Shown: piece by piece, positions 8,760 through 17,567 of the stretch
Numbering within the stretch: position 1 is the stretch's first letter
Layout of the letters: each line of letters begins with the position of its first letter
Assembly: GCA_029101305.1 (NCBI GenBank)
Contig: JAQXQS010000158.1
Coordinates: forward strand, 1-36,018
DNA length: 36,018 bases
Reading direction: 5' to 3'
DNA from: Clostridia bacterium
Lineage (GTDB): Bacteria > Bacillota > Clostridia > Lachnospirales > Lachnospiraceae
The notes under the pieces: model-generated
Seen by the model: the letters and a program-made list of their open reading frames with translations, nothing else
What the model was told of the DNA's origin: nothing
Databases searched by the model: none
Program-made: the position numbers and the translations under genes

Positions 8760-8991
8760 TTTCTTTTTTCCTCTTTCTAATACCATATATTTATAGCTAA
8801 TATCTCTCGCAGTCAGTAAAGAGTTATCCATCTTACTTTTTTATAACTGCTTATAGTCATATCATCGAACCCCAAAATATTTTAAAGGTAGGCTCTAAAC
8901 AATTACTTCCTTTTTTATCTAACAGTGTATAACGATTTAGTTTCAAAAGCAACCAGTAGCAATTTAACATTTTATTTAATGGACTATCCTA

Positions 8992-9037
8992 CAAAAAATA
9001 ACCCTGGAGTAACAGATTCATTCTGCTATCCAGGGTT
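8992..9037 (-). terminator. Intrinsic terminator of the dnaJ-like gene
   Basis: Perfect 9-bp stem (aaccctgga / tccagggtt), extended by a smaller inner stem, followed on the minus strand by tattttttg. It lies about 105 nt past the dnaJ-like stop. The remainder of the 8760-9142 gap holds only AT-rich DNA upstream of the nitroreductase gene. Confidence 0.8.
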
Positions 9038-9142
9038 TTATTTATCTCATCTATGAGGGAATCTCTTTTTCGATTTTTTTTCATTAAACACTTTTTTGTT
9101 CATCAGCATCACTCATGATGTACCGGTGAAATTCATGCAGTT

Positions 9143-10348
9143 TTATGCAGTTCTGCTGCCTCTTGCACCTGACATCCTGGTGCTGGTATCAAACTCACGG
9201 AGTTTCCGCTTGGATTCCTCGCTTAAGTTCCGCGGTACCTGAACCTGTACGGTCACATACAGGTCTCCATAGACACCGGCTTTTCCCATCTGCTGGATTC
9301 CTTTTCCTTTCAGACGGATCTTACTGCCTGACTGGGTGCCTTCCGGAATGCGGCACATTACCTGTCCGTTCAAGGTCTGGACTCTCGCTTCACCCCCAAG
9401 TGCAGCTGTAATAAACGGCACGTTCACAGTAGTATAAACATCAGTGCCCTTTCTCTCAAAGCCAGGGCGTTCTCCAACCTGAACCTTCAGCAGAAGGTCT
9501 CCTGCCGGGGCTCCACCATAGCCAGGATTTCCCTTGCCTCTCAGACGAACAGTCTTACCATTATCAATTCCGGCTGGAATGTGAACTTTCAACGTCTGTT
9601 TGCCATTGCCATCTGCACCAGAAAGATTGATTAGCTTGTCACAGCCAAATGCGGCCTCATTGAAGGTGATGGAAATCTCAGCGTTCAGATCCTGGCCTTT
9701 CTGCTGATGATTGCCACCAAAGCCATTTCCGTATCCGTTTCCACCAAATCCACTGGTGCCAAAATCCTCTCCGAAACCGGCATTTCCGCTAAAACCGCCT
9801 CCAAAAGAATCGCTCTTTCCAAATCCATAGCTACTGAATCCATGTCCTTTGAATCCATGTGCTGAGCCGGCTCTGCCCGAACTATTTCCGGAACCACCAG
9901 TACCGCCGAAGCCTCCGCCGAACAGGTTCTTCAGAATATCGTCCATGTCTCCGCCTGCAAAATGGAATTCCTGGTAGCTGCCATCCGGGCTTCTGTAAGC
10001 ACCACTCTGACCATTTCCAAATCCTCCGAAACCGCCAAAACCAGAGCCATTAAAGCCTGAACCACCAAATCCACTTCCATTAAATCCGCCTGCTCCATAT
10101 CCAGCACCGCCTGCGCCTTCTTCAAAGGCAGCATGACCAAACTGGTCGTATAGTTTCTTTTTCTCAGGGTCACTTAACACATTATAGGCTTCTGTGACTT
10201 CCTTAAACTTCTCTTCTGCATCCGGATTGCCTGCATTAGAATCCGGATGGTATTTCTTTGCCATCTTACGATACGCTTTCTTTATTGTATCTTTATCCGC
10301 GCTGCGGCTGATTCCCAGCACTTCATAATAATCTCTCTTTGCTCCCAT
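9143..10348 (-). CDS. DnaJ/CbpA-type J-domain chaperone lacking zinc fingers
   Basis: Hsp40 co-chaperone (401 aa) that stimulates DnaK ATPase. The J domain occupies residues 6-70 with HPD at 34-36. A very long Gly/Phe/Ser/Asn-rich linker follows (about 72-220, with repeats such as [14 protein letters not shown]), then the DnaJ C-terminal substrate-binding domains from about 225. There are no CxxCxGxG zinc-binding repeats, so this is a type II (CbpA/DnaJB-like) protein rather than canonical DnaJ. The G/F region, about 150 residues, is roughly twice the usual. ATG 10348 has GAGGTG 6 nt upstream; the GTG at 10357 overlaps it. No grpE or dnaK is adjacent. Confidence 0.9.
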   Translation of the reverse strand: MGAKRDYYEVLGISRSADKDTIKKAYRKMAKKYHPDSNAGNPDAEEKFKEVTEAYNVLSDPEKKKLYDQFGHAAFEEGAGGAGYGAGGFNGSGFGGSGFNGSGFGGFGGFGNGQSGAYRSPDGSYQEFHFAGGDMDDILKNLFGGGFGGTGGSGNSSGRAGSAHGFKGHGFSSYGFGKSDSFGGGFSGNAGFGEDFGTSGFGGNGYGNGFGGNHQQKGQDLNAEISITFNEAAFGCDKLINLSGADGNGKQTLKVHIPAGIDNGKTVRLRGKGNPGYGGAPAGDLLLKVQVGERPGFERKGTDVYTTVNVPFITAALGGEARVQTLNGQVMCRIPEGTQSGSKIRLKGKGIQQMGKAGVYGDLYVTVQVQVPRNLSEESKRKLREFDTSTRMSGARGSRTA

Positions 10349-10372
10349 ACTGGTCACCTCTGACTCCTCAAA

Positions 10373-10426
10373 TTACAAGATTTCATAACTATTCAGAACC
10401 ACCTTCAAAAATAATTCGCATTTCAT
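10373..10426 (-). other. Possible 17-codon leader ORF before the dnaJ-like gene
   Basis: An ATG at 10426, preceded by ggggg 7 nt upstream, opens a 17-codon frame (MKCELFLKVVLNSYEIL) that ends 25 nt before the dnaJ start. It lies in the long 5' leader after the two hairpins. It could be a leader peptide, but short frames arise by chance and a second overlapping 10-codon frame exists. Confidence 0.2.
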
Positions 10427-10497
10427 CAGTATACCCCCAAACAGTTACAAAATATACTGCTTACTAAATCACTACATTTACTTTCCCACCTACACAA

Positions 10498-10549
10498 ATT
10501 CCCCGGAATCACTTCCGGGGAATGGTACTGTCCACCATTAAACAGTACC
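10498..10549 (-). promoter_or_regulatory. Tandem hairpins in the leader of the dnaJ-like gene
   Basis: Two abutting perfect stems: 11 bp (attccccggaa / ttccggggaat, 4-nt loop, 10498-10523) and 8 bp (ggtactgt / acagtacc, 10-nt loop, 10524-10549). In the minus-strand transcript they come about 25-75 nt after the predicted start point and about 150 nt before the gene. Only a short U-stretch follows, so they are more likely a leader structure than a terminator. They do not match a riboswitch class I know. Confidence 0.55.
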
Positions 10550-10582
10550 GTGGAACAGCTTTTATTTCTATGTTCTATTTGT

Positions 10583-10611
10583 AATATAACATTCATTTTC
10601 TTATAAGTCAA
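10583..10611 (-). promoter_or_regulatory. Promoter of the dnaJ-like gene
   Basis: On the minus strand TTGACT (10611-10606) and TATATT (10588-10583) are spaced by 17 nt: a good housekeeping-sigma promoter giving a leader of about 225 nt. No CIRCE inverted repeat is seen, so HrcA control is not indicated. Confidence 0.65.
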
Positions 10612-10637
10612 GATAAAGAACATAATTTCATATTTTT

Positions 10638-10667
10638 TTCACATTATCTTCTTTTCTATGCTATAAT
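10638..10667 (+). promoter_or_regulatory. Promoter of the second MATE gene
   Basis: TTCACA (10638-10643) and TATAAT (10662-10667) with an 18-nt spacer, 40 nt before the ATG. It diverges from the dnaJ promoter. No operator-like repeat overlaps it. Confidence 0.6.
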
Positions 10668-10707
10668 AATCATACTTTACTACTCAAAAAAGGATAACCA
10701 AAATATT

Positions 10708-12078
10708 ATGAAAAACAAACAGTTAAATCTCACCTCCGGTCCTATTTTACGGACTTTGGCTGAGTTGGCACTGCCAATCATGGCTTCCTCATTTTTGTCC
10801 ACAGCTTACAATATCACAGACATGGCGTGGATTGGAATGCTTGGTTCCAAGGCAGTGGCCGGTGTAGGCGTAGGAGGCATGTATGTGTGGCTTTCCCAGG
10901 GATTTTCCTCCCTGGCAAGAATGGGAGGACAGGTAAACATGGCTCAGTCACTTGGTAAAGGTGACCGTAAATCAGCCGCAGGATTTGCACAGGTAGCCCT
11001 GCAGCTGACTATATTTTTTGCCCTTTTGGTTACTGTGATCAGCCTGGTCTTTACCAATCCTTTACTGCAGTTTTTTACGCTCACTGACCCGGAGACCTAT
11101 GACAGCGCCAGAATTTACATGCGCATCACCTGCGGACTGATCCTTTTTTCCTTCCTTTCCCAGGTATTGACAGGCCTTTTTACCGCTCAGGGGGATTCCA
11201 AGACACCACTGAAGGCAAACTTTTTCGGCCTGGTGCTGAATATGATCCTTGACCCGCTTCTGGTTCTGGGCGTAGGACCTTTCCCGCGGCTGGAAGTTGT
11301 AGGCGCCGCAGTTGCCACCGTTACGGCACAGATCATCGTTCTTTTGGTTCTCGTTACCGGTATCATCCACGATCACGGAGAATCCAACGTGCTCAGAAAA
11401 ATCCGGTTACTTTCAAAACCGGATTTCATTTATGTAAAACAGGTATTTCGCATTGGAATTCCAACTGCACTGCAGGGAAGCATTTATTGCATCATTTCCA
11501 TGGTACTCACCAGAATGGTTTCCGGATTTGGTGCCGGAGCAATTGCAGTACAGCGTGTGGGTGGACAGATTGAGTCCCTTTCCTGGAACACAGCGGACGG
11601 TTTCGGCTCTGCCTTAAATGCTTTCATGGGGCAGAATTACGGCGCAGGAAAAACAGACCGTATCAAAAAGGGATACAATATTTCCCTAAAACTTCTTGTA
11701 TGTTGGACCACCCTGATCACCATTGCCTTTGTCTTTTTCCCAAGACCGATTTCCGTGCTTTTCTTCCATGAAGAGGAAGTTGTCCGTCTTTCCATTGATT
11801 ATCTGCGAATCATCGGATTTTCCGAAATTCTTCTCAGCGTGGAAATGATGACAGTAGGTGCTCTCTCCGGGCTTGGACGGACGCAGCTTTGTAGTGTGAT
11901 CAGTATTACCTTAACTGTTATGCGAATTCCACTGGCACTGATTCTTTCAGGCACCGCACTTGGTCTTAATGGAATCTGGTGGGCACTGACACTTTCCAGT
12001 GTTTCGAAGGGAATCATCTTCTATGTTGTATTTCAGTATATTTGCAGGCACAGCCTGGTTCCAAATATAAATAAATAA
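10708..12078 (+). CDS. MATE family efflux transporter (stand-alone)
   Basis: Polytopic MATE transporter of 456 residues. Family patterns include the start LTSGPILRTLAELALPIMASSFLSTAYNITDMAWIG (read in two parts), the loop VNMAQSLGKGDRKSA after helix 2, TGLFTAQGDSKTPLKAN, and in the second half NAFMGQNYGAGKTDRIKKGY. It belongs to the NorM/DinF-like bacterial branch and is a plausible Na+- or H+-driven exporter; the substrate is unknown. AAGGATA lies about 11 nt upstream of the ATG. Unlike the other MATE genes in this window it has no adjacent regulator and is the only one on the plus strand. Confidence 0.92.
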   Translation: MKNKQLNLTSGPILRTLAELALPIMASSFLSTAYNITDMAWIGMLGSKAVAGVGVGGMYVWLSQGFSSLARMGGQVNMAQSLGKGDRKSAAGFAQVALQLTIFFALLVTVISLVFTNPLLQFFTLTDPETYDSARIYMRITCGLILFSFLSQVLTGLFTAQGDSKTPLKANFFGLVLNMILDPLLVLGVGPFPRLEVVGAAVATVTAQIIVLLVLVTGIIHDHGESNVLRKIRLLSKPDFIYVKQVFRIGIPTALQGSIYCIISMVLTRMVSGFGAGAIAVQRVGGQIESLSWNTADGFGSALNAFMGQNYGAGKTDRIKKGYNISLKLLVCWTTLITIAFVFFPRPISVLFFHEEEVVRLSIDYLRIIGFSEILLSVEMMTVGALSGLGRTQLCSVISITLTVMRIPLALILSGTALGLNGIWWALTLSSVSKGIIFYVVFQYICRHSLVPNINK

Positions 12079-12094
12079 AATATTTCCTGCCCAA

Positions 12095-12168
12095 AAGGCG
12101 GAAGACCTTTCCATTTCCGTTACACTTTCTCCATAAAATGTAGCTGTATTGGAATCGTCTTCCGCCTT
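12095..12168. terminator. Bidirectional terminator between convergent genes
   Basis: Perfect 12-bp arms (aaggcggaagac / gtcttccgcctt) enclose a 50-nt loop that can fold further. On the plus strand it is followed by atattttattt, ending the MATE gene; on the minus strand by ttgggcagg, weaker for the gene pair that begins at 15.7 kb. Confidence 0.7.
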
Positions 12169-12217
12169 ATATTTTATTTACAATATCTTGTTTACATTAT
12201 TTTGTACAGTACAGGTG

Positions 12218-12661
12218 TTACTTTCCAGCTGCCACTACCTTGATCCCAACTTTTTTATCTCTGCTCATAAAGCAGGATACAATTTCCAGTACCAGCATAA
12301 TCACCATGACAACTGCTGTTACGATAATATAACCAATCACACCAGATGAACCGAACATGGAAATTCCGTTAAGCGCATCTGCAAATGTATTGATACTTCC
12401 CACGATCATTTTTCCAATGGAAAGTGTAATAAACACAACTGCCAGCAGATTGAGAATATCAGCAAACACATGATCTGCAAATACATAGATTCCGCAGCAT
12501 ACGATTGACAGTACAAGATAAAGATCCACTGCACTGTTAAACTCCTTTACACTGTTTGCATTGATGCTGTAATAAATAATGCAGAACAGGCAGAGCAGAA
12601 TATTGACTGCATTAAAAATACCGCTGATTCTTTTTCCTAATATCTTATCCTTGATATTCAT
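12218..12661 (-). CDS. Small four-helix membrane protein coupled to the GH3 gene
   Basis: A 147-residue protein of unrecognised family. Four hydrophobic segments are visible at about 14-34, 45-63, 68-88 and 107-132, with charged ends (MNIKDKILGKR at the start; SRDKKVGIKVVAAGK at the end), so it should sit in the cytoplasmic membrane. Its ATG shares one base with the stop of the GH3 gene (TAATG), a layout that implies translational coupling and roughly matched synthesis. It may anchor, assemble or transport for the GH3 enzyme; this is inference from position alone. Confidence 0.7.
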   Translation of the reverse strand: MNIKDKILGKRISGIFNAVNILLCLFCIIYYSINANSVKEFNSAVDLYLVLSIVCCGIYVFADHVFADILNLLAVVFITLSIGKMIVGSINTFADALNGISMFGSSGVIGYIIVTAVVMVIMLVLEIVSCFMSRDKKVGIKVVAAGK

Positions 12662-15600
12662 TATGCATTTTCTCCTCTCTTTTTACTCCACACAAGTACT
12701 TCCAGATAATAGAGTACGATAAACAGTACAGTAAGTGTTCCAAATCCGATCAGTGCTGCCTTCAGAGCTGTTTTCCACCATGGAATAATGTGTACTACAT
12801 GAGAAGTTTCATCAAGTCCATTGATCAGGATCGAGTGAACCTGTGCATAAACATTGTGTTTTGTTGCATTACGCAGTGTCTGGAGCATATAGCCATCGCC
12901 ATTTTCAATCGCTTCTGTAACCATATCCTTGCTCAGTACTACTGAAGAATCGTCAGAAGCTCCGAAACCTGCCATATCCCAGCACCAATAATCAAGTCCT
13001 GCTGTAATATTAGAAGTGTAATGTTTCTTGTAATCCATATTTACAACTGCATCAGATGTAACATGTCCTTTATATGCCCATTCTCCTCTCATAACAGTTG
13101 TAAGAAGTGTAGCTGAGCTTCCACAATAGGTAGTGCCAATTCTGTTGAATGCTGTCATACATCCCATTGCGCCGCCTTTTGTATAGGCCCCCTCAAAAGC
13201 ACGCAGATACTGCTCACGAAGAGCCTGCTCATTGGTAAACGTTGCCGCACTCTCACGGTGTGCTTCCTGGTCATTTACAACCATGTGTTTGTAACCAAGG
13301 ATAATTCCATATTTCTGGACGTTTTCTGCTACAACAGTTCCTACCAGATATCCCATGTTTCCATCTTCTGAATAGTAAGCAGATGCACGTCCGTTAAACT
13401 GTGTACGATGGCAGTTCGGGCCGCCAGACCAGATTTCAGTTGCCCCCATAAAGTATGCTTCGTTTGCAGTCAGGCTGCTTCGTTTTGCCACGTCATCCTT
13501 ATTCCAGGTACAGGTCATAACAACTGTAGACGGCCATACAATACCAGATTTTCCGGTAAGCTTGAAGGTTACCTGCTCCAGGCAATCCATATCATCTCCA
13601 CGGTAGGTAGATGGCATTGCAATACTTTCAATTGAAACGGACCCATTCTGGTCTGGAAGAATAGAAGCCATTTCCTCTACGGTAAGCTGATCCAGGAAGG
13701 TATTCCAGGTATCTTCATCGTCATAATCAACATCCTTCATTGCAACGAAGTTCAGCCCTGCATCTTTTCCCTGGGTAAAATCATCTACAGACGGAGCATC
13801 TTCCGGCTCTGTATAAAGATCACCGTTTAAGGTATTCATCATATCCTCAGTTGCAGTTACCGCAACCTGTTCTGCCGGATAAGTTCCTTCCCAGTCATTT
13901 CTGGAAAGATATGTCACAGTATCTGTTCCAAGGTTGTTTAAGTTGGCGTCATCAAACTGTTTTGTGACTTCCATATCAGAATAACGGGACATTTTATAAG
14001 ACTCTGTATCCAGCTTTGCATTATTCCAGGAATATGCTTTGTCCGCATCTCCGGAAACTTTTTCGCCAAGTACATCTGTCATTCCCTCTGCACCTTTGGC
14101 CGCAAGAATATTATTCAGGGCATCGTGGGCGTCATCACCAATTGCGAAATAGTAATCGCCTTCACTTAAAATATATCCTTTTGCGTTGGTGTAATCATAG
14201 CTTGCAAGCAGATATCTTTCTACCGGAATTTCCAGTGTCTGGGAAGCACCTGGCTCCAGAACATCTGTCTTATCAAAGCCTACAACCTGAACTGCTGATT
14301 TCTCTACGTTGTTCTCTTTTTCATAGTCCCCATATGGTGTCTGTGCATAAATCTCTGCAACAGATTTTCCAGCTGTATCGCCAGTATTTGTCACAGTTAC
14401 TTTTACATTGTAGGTATCACTTTCTTCGTCATACTCTACACTGTCAAGTGTCTGGGAAAAGGTTGTATAGGAAAGTCCATAACCAAATGGATAAGCGATT
14501 TCATCGTTATAATCCCATGCTTTTCCAGTGGAAGAACCAACTGTACTGTCTGCATTTCCGTTTCCAAGTATGGTATCTTCATAACGGGTTTCGTAATACT
14601 TATATCCTACATAAATATCCTCTGCATAGATCAGATAATTGGAAACATACTGGTCACTGTCAGAGCAATACTCCAGAACCTCATCCAGGTTTGCCCACTC
14701 TGGTGTATTTTTCATCTGTGCATAAGTAATTGCCGGAGCAGACAGAGAATTTTTCGCATAGGTATCCACCAGTTTTCCGGATGGGTTTGCCTCTCCCTGA
14801 AGCAGATTTACAACACCTGTAAATCCCACAATACCAGGAGAACCAATCCACAGGCATGCATCTACATCATAATCATCAAGATCACCAAGCTCCATAGCCC
14901 AGTTGGAGTTTACAAGAAGAATGATCTTTTTAAATACCCCCTGCTCTTTCTGTTCCTTCAGCATATTTAAAAGATCTTTCTCATCCTGATGGAGCGCCAG
15001 CTGGCTGATTCCCTCAGAATCTTCAAGAACCAGGTCACAATCCTCACTTGCCTGTCTGGTGAGCATAACTACTGCTGCATCATTGTACTGATCCTGCCAG
15101 CTGTTCTTGAGATCATCTGTATAAAAGTCCGCAGGTGCTTCTCCGATCTGCGGGTCACTGGCATCTTTCACACGTGCATATCCACTTTCCTGATAAGCCT
15201 TTACCATAGTCTGGTTTACATCGTAAACAGATTCCATTGCGTCAAGATAGGTAACCAGTTCCTGGGTTGAGTTTCCAGTGGAATGATAGCTGTAAAACGG
15301 ACCAGTAATCTCCTTGGAACCACCGAAGCCGCCCCCATCATTTGTTTTAGTCGTGCTTTCTATAGAATTCTGTCCAAAAAGAGTAATGCTGCTGCCCGCT
15401 GCAAGCGGAAGTGCATTGTTATCATTTTTCAGAAGAACGGAACCTTCTTCCTGCTCTGCAATAGCCTGGGCAGCTGAATCATCCTCCAGCTGCTGAAGCT
15501 TGTTGGCATCATAGATATCCGTTCCATAATCACTTTTATAATAGTTTGTATCTACATCTGAGCCTTCATCTGAAACCGTCTTTGTGGTTTCAATGCCAAG

Positions 15601-15717
15601 CACGGTATTCAGTCTGCCCTCATAGGCCTCTGCCACAGGAGTTCCTATGGACACAACTGTAAGCAGACAAGCTGAAACAGCACCCAGACCACGGGTGATT
15701 TCCTTCTTGATTTTCAT
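12661..15717 (-). CDS. Membrane-anchored GH3 glycosidase with inverted domain order
   Basis: GH3 family protein, 1018 aa. An N-terminal signal/anchor helix (about 9-30, ending near TPVAEA) and a C-terminal helix (about 984-1008, followed by WSKKRGENA) suggest an extracellular enzyme tethered at the membrane. Between them the order is GH3 C-terminal-type alpha/beta sandwich (ENNALPLAAG-like LLKNDNNALPLAAGSSITLF), fibronectin-III-like domain (NVEKSAVQVVGFDKTDVLEPG), then the GH3 N-terminal-type catalytic barrel, the reverse of most family members. The barrel retains GYKHMVVNDQEAHRES and the nucleophile Asp889 in HVTSDAVV. The inverted order is known from some rumen beta-glucosidases. ATG 15717 has GGGAGG 6 nt upstream. 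Substrate (beta-glucoside, xyloside or other) is uncertain. Confidence 0.88.
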   Translation of the reverse strand: MKIKKEITRGLGAVSACLLTVVSIGTPVAEAYEGRLNTVLGIETTKTVSDEGSDVDTNYYKSDYGTDIYDANKLQQLEDDSAAQAIAEQEEGSVLLKNDNNALPLAAGSSITLFGQNSIESTTKTNDGGGFGGSKEITGPFYSYHSTGNSTQELVTYLDAMESVYDVNQTMVKAYQESGYARVKDASDPQIGEAPADFYTDDLKNSWQDQYNDAAVVMLTRQASEDCDLVLEDSEGISQLALHQDEKDLLNMLKEQKEQGVFKKIILLVNSNWAMELGDLDDYDVDACLWIGSPGIVGFTGVVNLLQGEANPSGKLVDTYAKNSLSAPAITYAQMKNTPEWANLDEVLEYCSDSDQYVSNYLIYAEDIYVGYKYYETRYEDTILGNGNADSTVGSSTGKAWDYNDEIAYPFGYGLSYTTFSQTLDSVEYDEESDTYNVKVTVTNTGDTAGKSVAEIYAQTPYGDYEKENNVEKSAVQVVGFDKTDVLEPGASQTLEIPVERYLLASYDYTNAKGYILSEGDYYFAIGDDAHDALNNILAAKGAEGMTDVLGEKVSGDADKAYSWNNAKLDTESYKMSRYSDMEVTKQFDDANLNNLGTDTVTYLSRNDWEGTYPAEQVAVTATEDMMNTLNGDLYTEPEDAPSVDDFTQGKDAGLNFVAMKDVDYDDEDTWNTFLDQLTVEEMASILPDQNGSVSIESIAMPSTYRGDDMDCLEQVTFKLTGKSGIVWPSTVVMTCTWNKDDVAKRSSLTANEAYFMGATEIWSGGPNCHRTQFNGRASAYYSEDGNMGYLVGTVVAENVQKYGIILGYKHMVVNDQEAHRESAATFTNEQALREQYLRAFEGAYTKGGAMGCMTAFNRIGTTYCGSSATLLTTVMRGEWAYKGHVTSDAVVNMDYKKHYTSNITAGLDYWCWDMAGFGASDDSSVVLSKDMVTEAIENGDGYMLQTLRNATKHNVYAQVHSILINGLDETSHVVHIIPWWKTALKAALIGFGTLTVLFIVLYYLEVLVWSKKRGENA

Positions 15718-15736
15718 ATGTTTCCTCCCATTTTCC

Positions 15737-15826
15737 ACAATAAAACCATGTCAGGGACAAAAGATTTTATTGTTTTTTCTTCATGACCGCGCGTTCATCA
15801 TGATTGGGAGTTTAGCACATTCCCAA
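15737..15826 (-). promoter_or_regulatory. Palindrome-rich control region of the GH3 operon
   Basis: Three symmetrical elements precede the GH3 gene: a 9-bp hairpin (acaataaaa 15737-15745 / ttttattgt 15765-15773), two TCATGA hexamers (15781-15786, 15798-15803), and the inverted repeat ttggga-n11-tcccaa (15804-15826). Their position suits operators or a leader structure for sugar-dependent control. I could not fix a convincing -10 box. Confidence 0.4.
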
Positions 15827-15858
15827 GAAGGATATTCTAAAATTTCGTAACAGGCATA

Positions 15859-16896
15859 TCAGACTTCGTAATTTGCATTTTGAGCAGCAGGTATAATGAT
15901 GGTAAGGCTAAACATACGGTTTTCCACTGTAATATCCATACTGCCATTATATTTTTCCACACATTTCTTTACGCTTTTCAGACCATATCCATGGCCATCA
16001 TGGGCATTTTTTGTTGTCTCCGGAAGTCCTTCCGAAAAGTTTATTTCATCGTTTTCCATGTAATTCTGAATCTGAATCAGGAGCAGATTTCCCTTTGTCC
16101 AGATTGATACCGAAATCACTTTTTTCTCTTCATCCGAAACCAGAAGTACACTTTCAATGGCATTATCGATCACATTTCCAAGAATGGTATATAGATCCAC
16201 AGCAGGGATAAAATCCATTTTCTTTCCATCTTCCACACAGGTTAATTCAATGTTATTTTTCATACATACCAGTCTTTTCTGGGACAGTAGGGTGTCCAGA
16301 ACTTTACTTCCAGTTTCCACCTGGGAATCATAAGACTGAATGGTTTTACATACCTGTTCATAATATGCTTTCTGCTGTTCCTCATCCGCAAAAAGCTTCA
16401 ATGGTTCCAGCTGTTTTTTCAGATCATGACAGATCAGATTAATCCGCTCCACATCATCCTGTCTCAAACGGAATAATTCCTTTTGTTTCAGGCGGATCTG
16501 CTTTTCCATATCCTGTTCTCTCTGTTTACCCAGCTTGTTTTTATAATCTACCTGTTCCCATAATACAAACAGACAGCAGATCAGATCATATAATTTACAT
16601 ATGTAGTAAAGCTGAGATTTTTCCGTATTAAACATATTGTCCGCCACAATACTAAGCCCTAATACAAGCATAATGATTATAAAAAAGGAGAGCAGAGAAA
16701 AACGCAAATCTACATTATAATGCCCTTTTTCCGGCAATTTTCTTCCAATAAGCCAATACAGCAGCAACGTAAAAACTACTGCACTTATGATGTATGCCGG
16801 TGCGTAAACAGGTGTTCCCGGCTTCGGTCTGAATAAGATCAGATATGCACAATATGAGATATGCTGTACTGCATAAGCGCATGTAACACTGTACAA
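15859..16896 (-). pseudogene. GHKL-type sensor histidine kinase fragment (AgrC/CitA-like), 5' end lost
   Basis: The frame encodes the later part of a membrane GHKL kinase. Four helices remain (ALYSVTCAYAVQHISYCAYL region, APAYIISAVVFTLLLYWLIG, FSLLSFFIIIMLVLGLSIVA, LYYICKLYDLICCLFVLW). A coiled linker, H-box INLICHDLKKQL, N-box ILGNVIDNAIES and G-box HGYGLKSVKK follow, so the catalytic half looks intact. Family members normally begin with two further helices; here the frame has no good start (only TTG at 16896), and an in-frame stop lies just upstream. The preceding coding frame is a PAS-like fragment in another frame. No LytTR response regulator is adjacent. Probably a fragment made by deletion or frameshift. 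Confidence 0.75.
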
Positions 16897-17264
16897 AGCC
16901 TCTTTCCAGGAAATATCATATTTTCGTAGGTGAAACTGTACTCTGGTTTATAAGAAAGGATTTCCATTACTCTTTCAAACTTGATTTTCCGTGATATCCG
17001 GTCCCGGTCTTTCGGCAATACATTGCTCAAAACGGCATTTTGACATACATTTTCGTAGTGACAGCAGACTCCGTCTGATAGTTTCCTGCCCTTCCTATTT
17101 TCATTTCTGCCCTTTAAGATTCTCACAGTCCTGTCCGTTGTATCAAGCAGACAAATATTTACATAATCTTTTCCAAGTGCACGAAAAACGGATTTAAACA
17201 GTTTTTCGTCAAAGAACAGGTCTCCCTGTTCCGATTCTCCTAAATGAATATCTTTCTCCCACAT
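16839..17264 (-). pseudogene. PAS-like sensor fragment under a c-di-GMP riboswitch
   Basis: A 141-codon frame with AGGAG 11 nt before its ATG. Residues 18-110 resemble the PAS-like N-terminal domain found in many clostridial GGDEF/EAL proteins (DYVNICLLDTTDRTVRILKG, then LPKDRDRISRKIKFERVMEIL and PEYSFTY). After TYEN (about residue 114) the frame reads the kinase DNA out of frame and stops. One extra A in the run at 16921-16924 would fuse both frames into a 468-residue protein (SFTYEKYDISWKEAL), so the lesion is either a 1-base deletion in a hybrid gene or the joint of a larger deletion. Because it lies directly behind a c-di-GMP-I riboswitch, a diguanylate cyclase or phosphodiesterase ancestor is plausible. 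Confidence 0.6.
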
Positions 17265-17380
17265 ATACGCTCTTTCTCCTGCTATGTATCTTAAATGTAG
17301 CGGTTTTCCAGGTTTTCTGGGTATTTTCCAAAAACCGGACTATTTTTTTATAAACAACGGCTTATATTTTCTTTTTCATA

Positions 17381-17422
17381 AATAAAAAAGAGGAACACCA
17401 TAAATTTCTATAGTATTCCCCT
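17381..17422 (-). terminator. Riboswitch expression-platform terminator
   Basis: On the minus strand a 14-bp stem (including GU pairs) with a short gaaatt loop, starting aggggaatactata, is followed directly by ttttttattt. It lies about 40 nt after the c-di-GMP aptamer and 115 nt before the PAS-fragment start, the classic place for ligand-controlled termination. Confidence 0.85.
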
Positions 17423-17454
17423 TGCATTCTGATTTGATTTCATCACCTGAAAAT

Positions 17455-17535
17455 GGTAACTCTTGCAACTGGCTGCCATTTTACAGGTCCTATAGCTTTG
17501 CGTCACGGCCTTTGGACTGCTTTGCCCGATATTGG
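17455..17535 (-). promoter_or_regulatory. Cyclic-di-GMP-I (GEMM-I) riboswitch aptamer
   Basis: The minus-strand RNA shows the ordered consensus blocks of the GEMM-I class: gGGCAAAgc (17527-17519), a short stem capped by a CAAA loop, the hallmark GACGCAAAGC (17504-17495) followed by tatagGacct, and the closing atggcagccag-ttgc (17479-17465). Blocks, spacing and downstream terminator all fit. The usual GNRA-type loop is CAAA here, and P1 pairing is not obvious by eye, so the exact ends are approximate. It controls the frame starting at 17264. Confidence 0.85.
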
Positions 17536-17567
17536 ATTTTTCTTGTTCACTATAACAATCTGGATGG

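Noticed and set aside
3871-8900. Recurring ggctcta motif (3871, 4024, 8889) as a regulon site
   Set aside because: Three short matches without consistent position relative to promoters; chance or terminator stems explain them.
9700-10130. Repetitive DNA that might be a CRISPR or satellite array
   Set aside because: The repeats are irregular and code for the Gly/Phe-rich linker of the DnaJ-like protein.
16896-16896. TTG at 16896 as a genuine kinase start
   Set aside because: No ribosome binding site, begins inside a membrane helix and would drop the first two helices found in the family.
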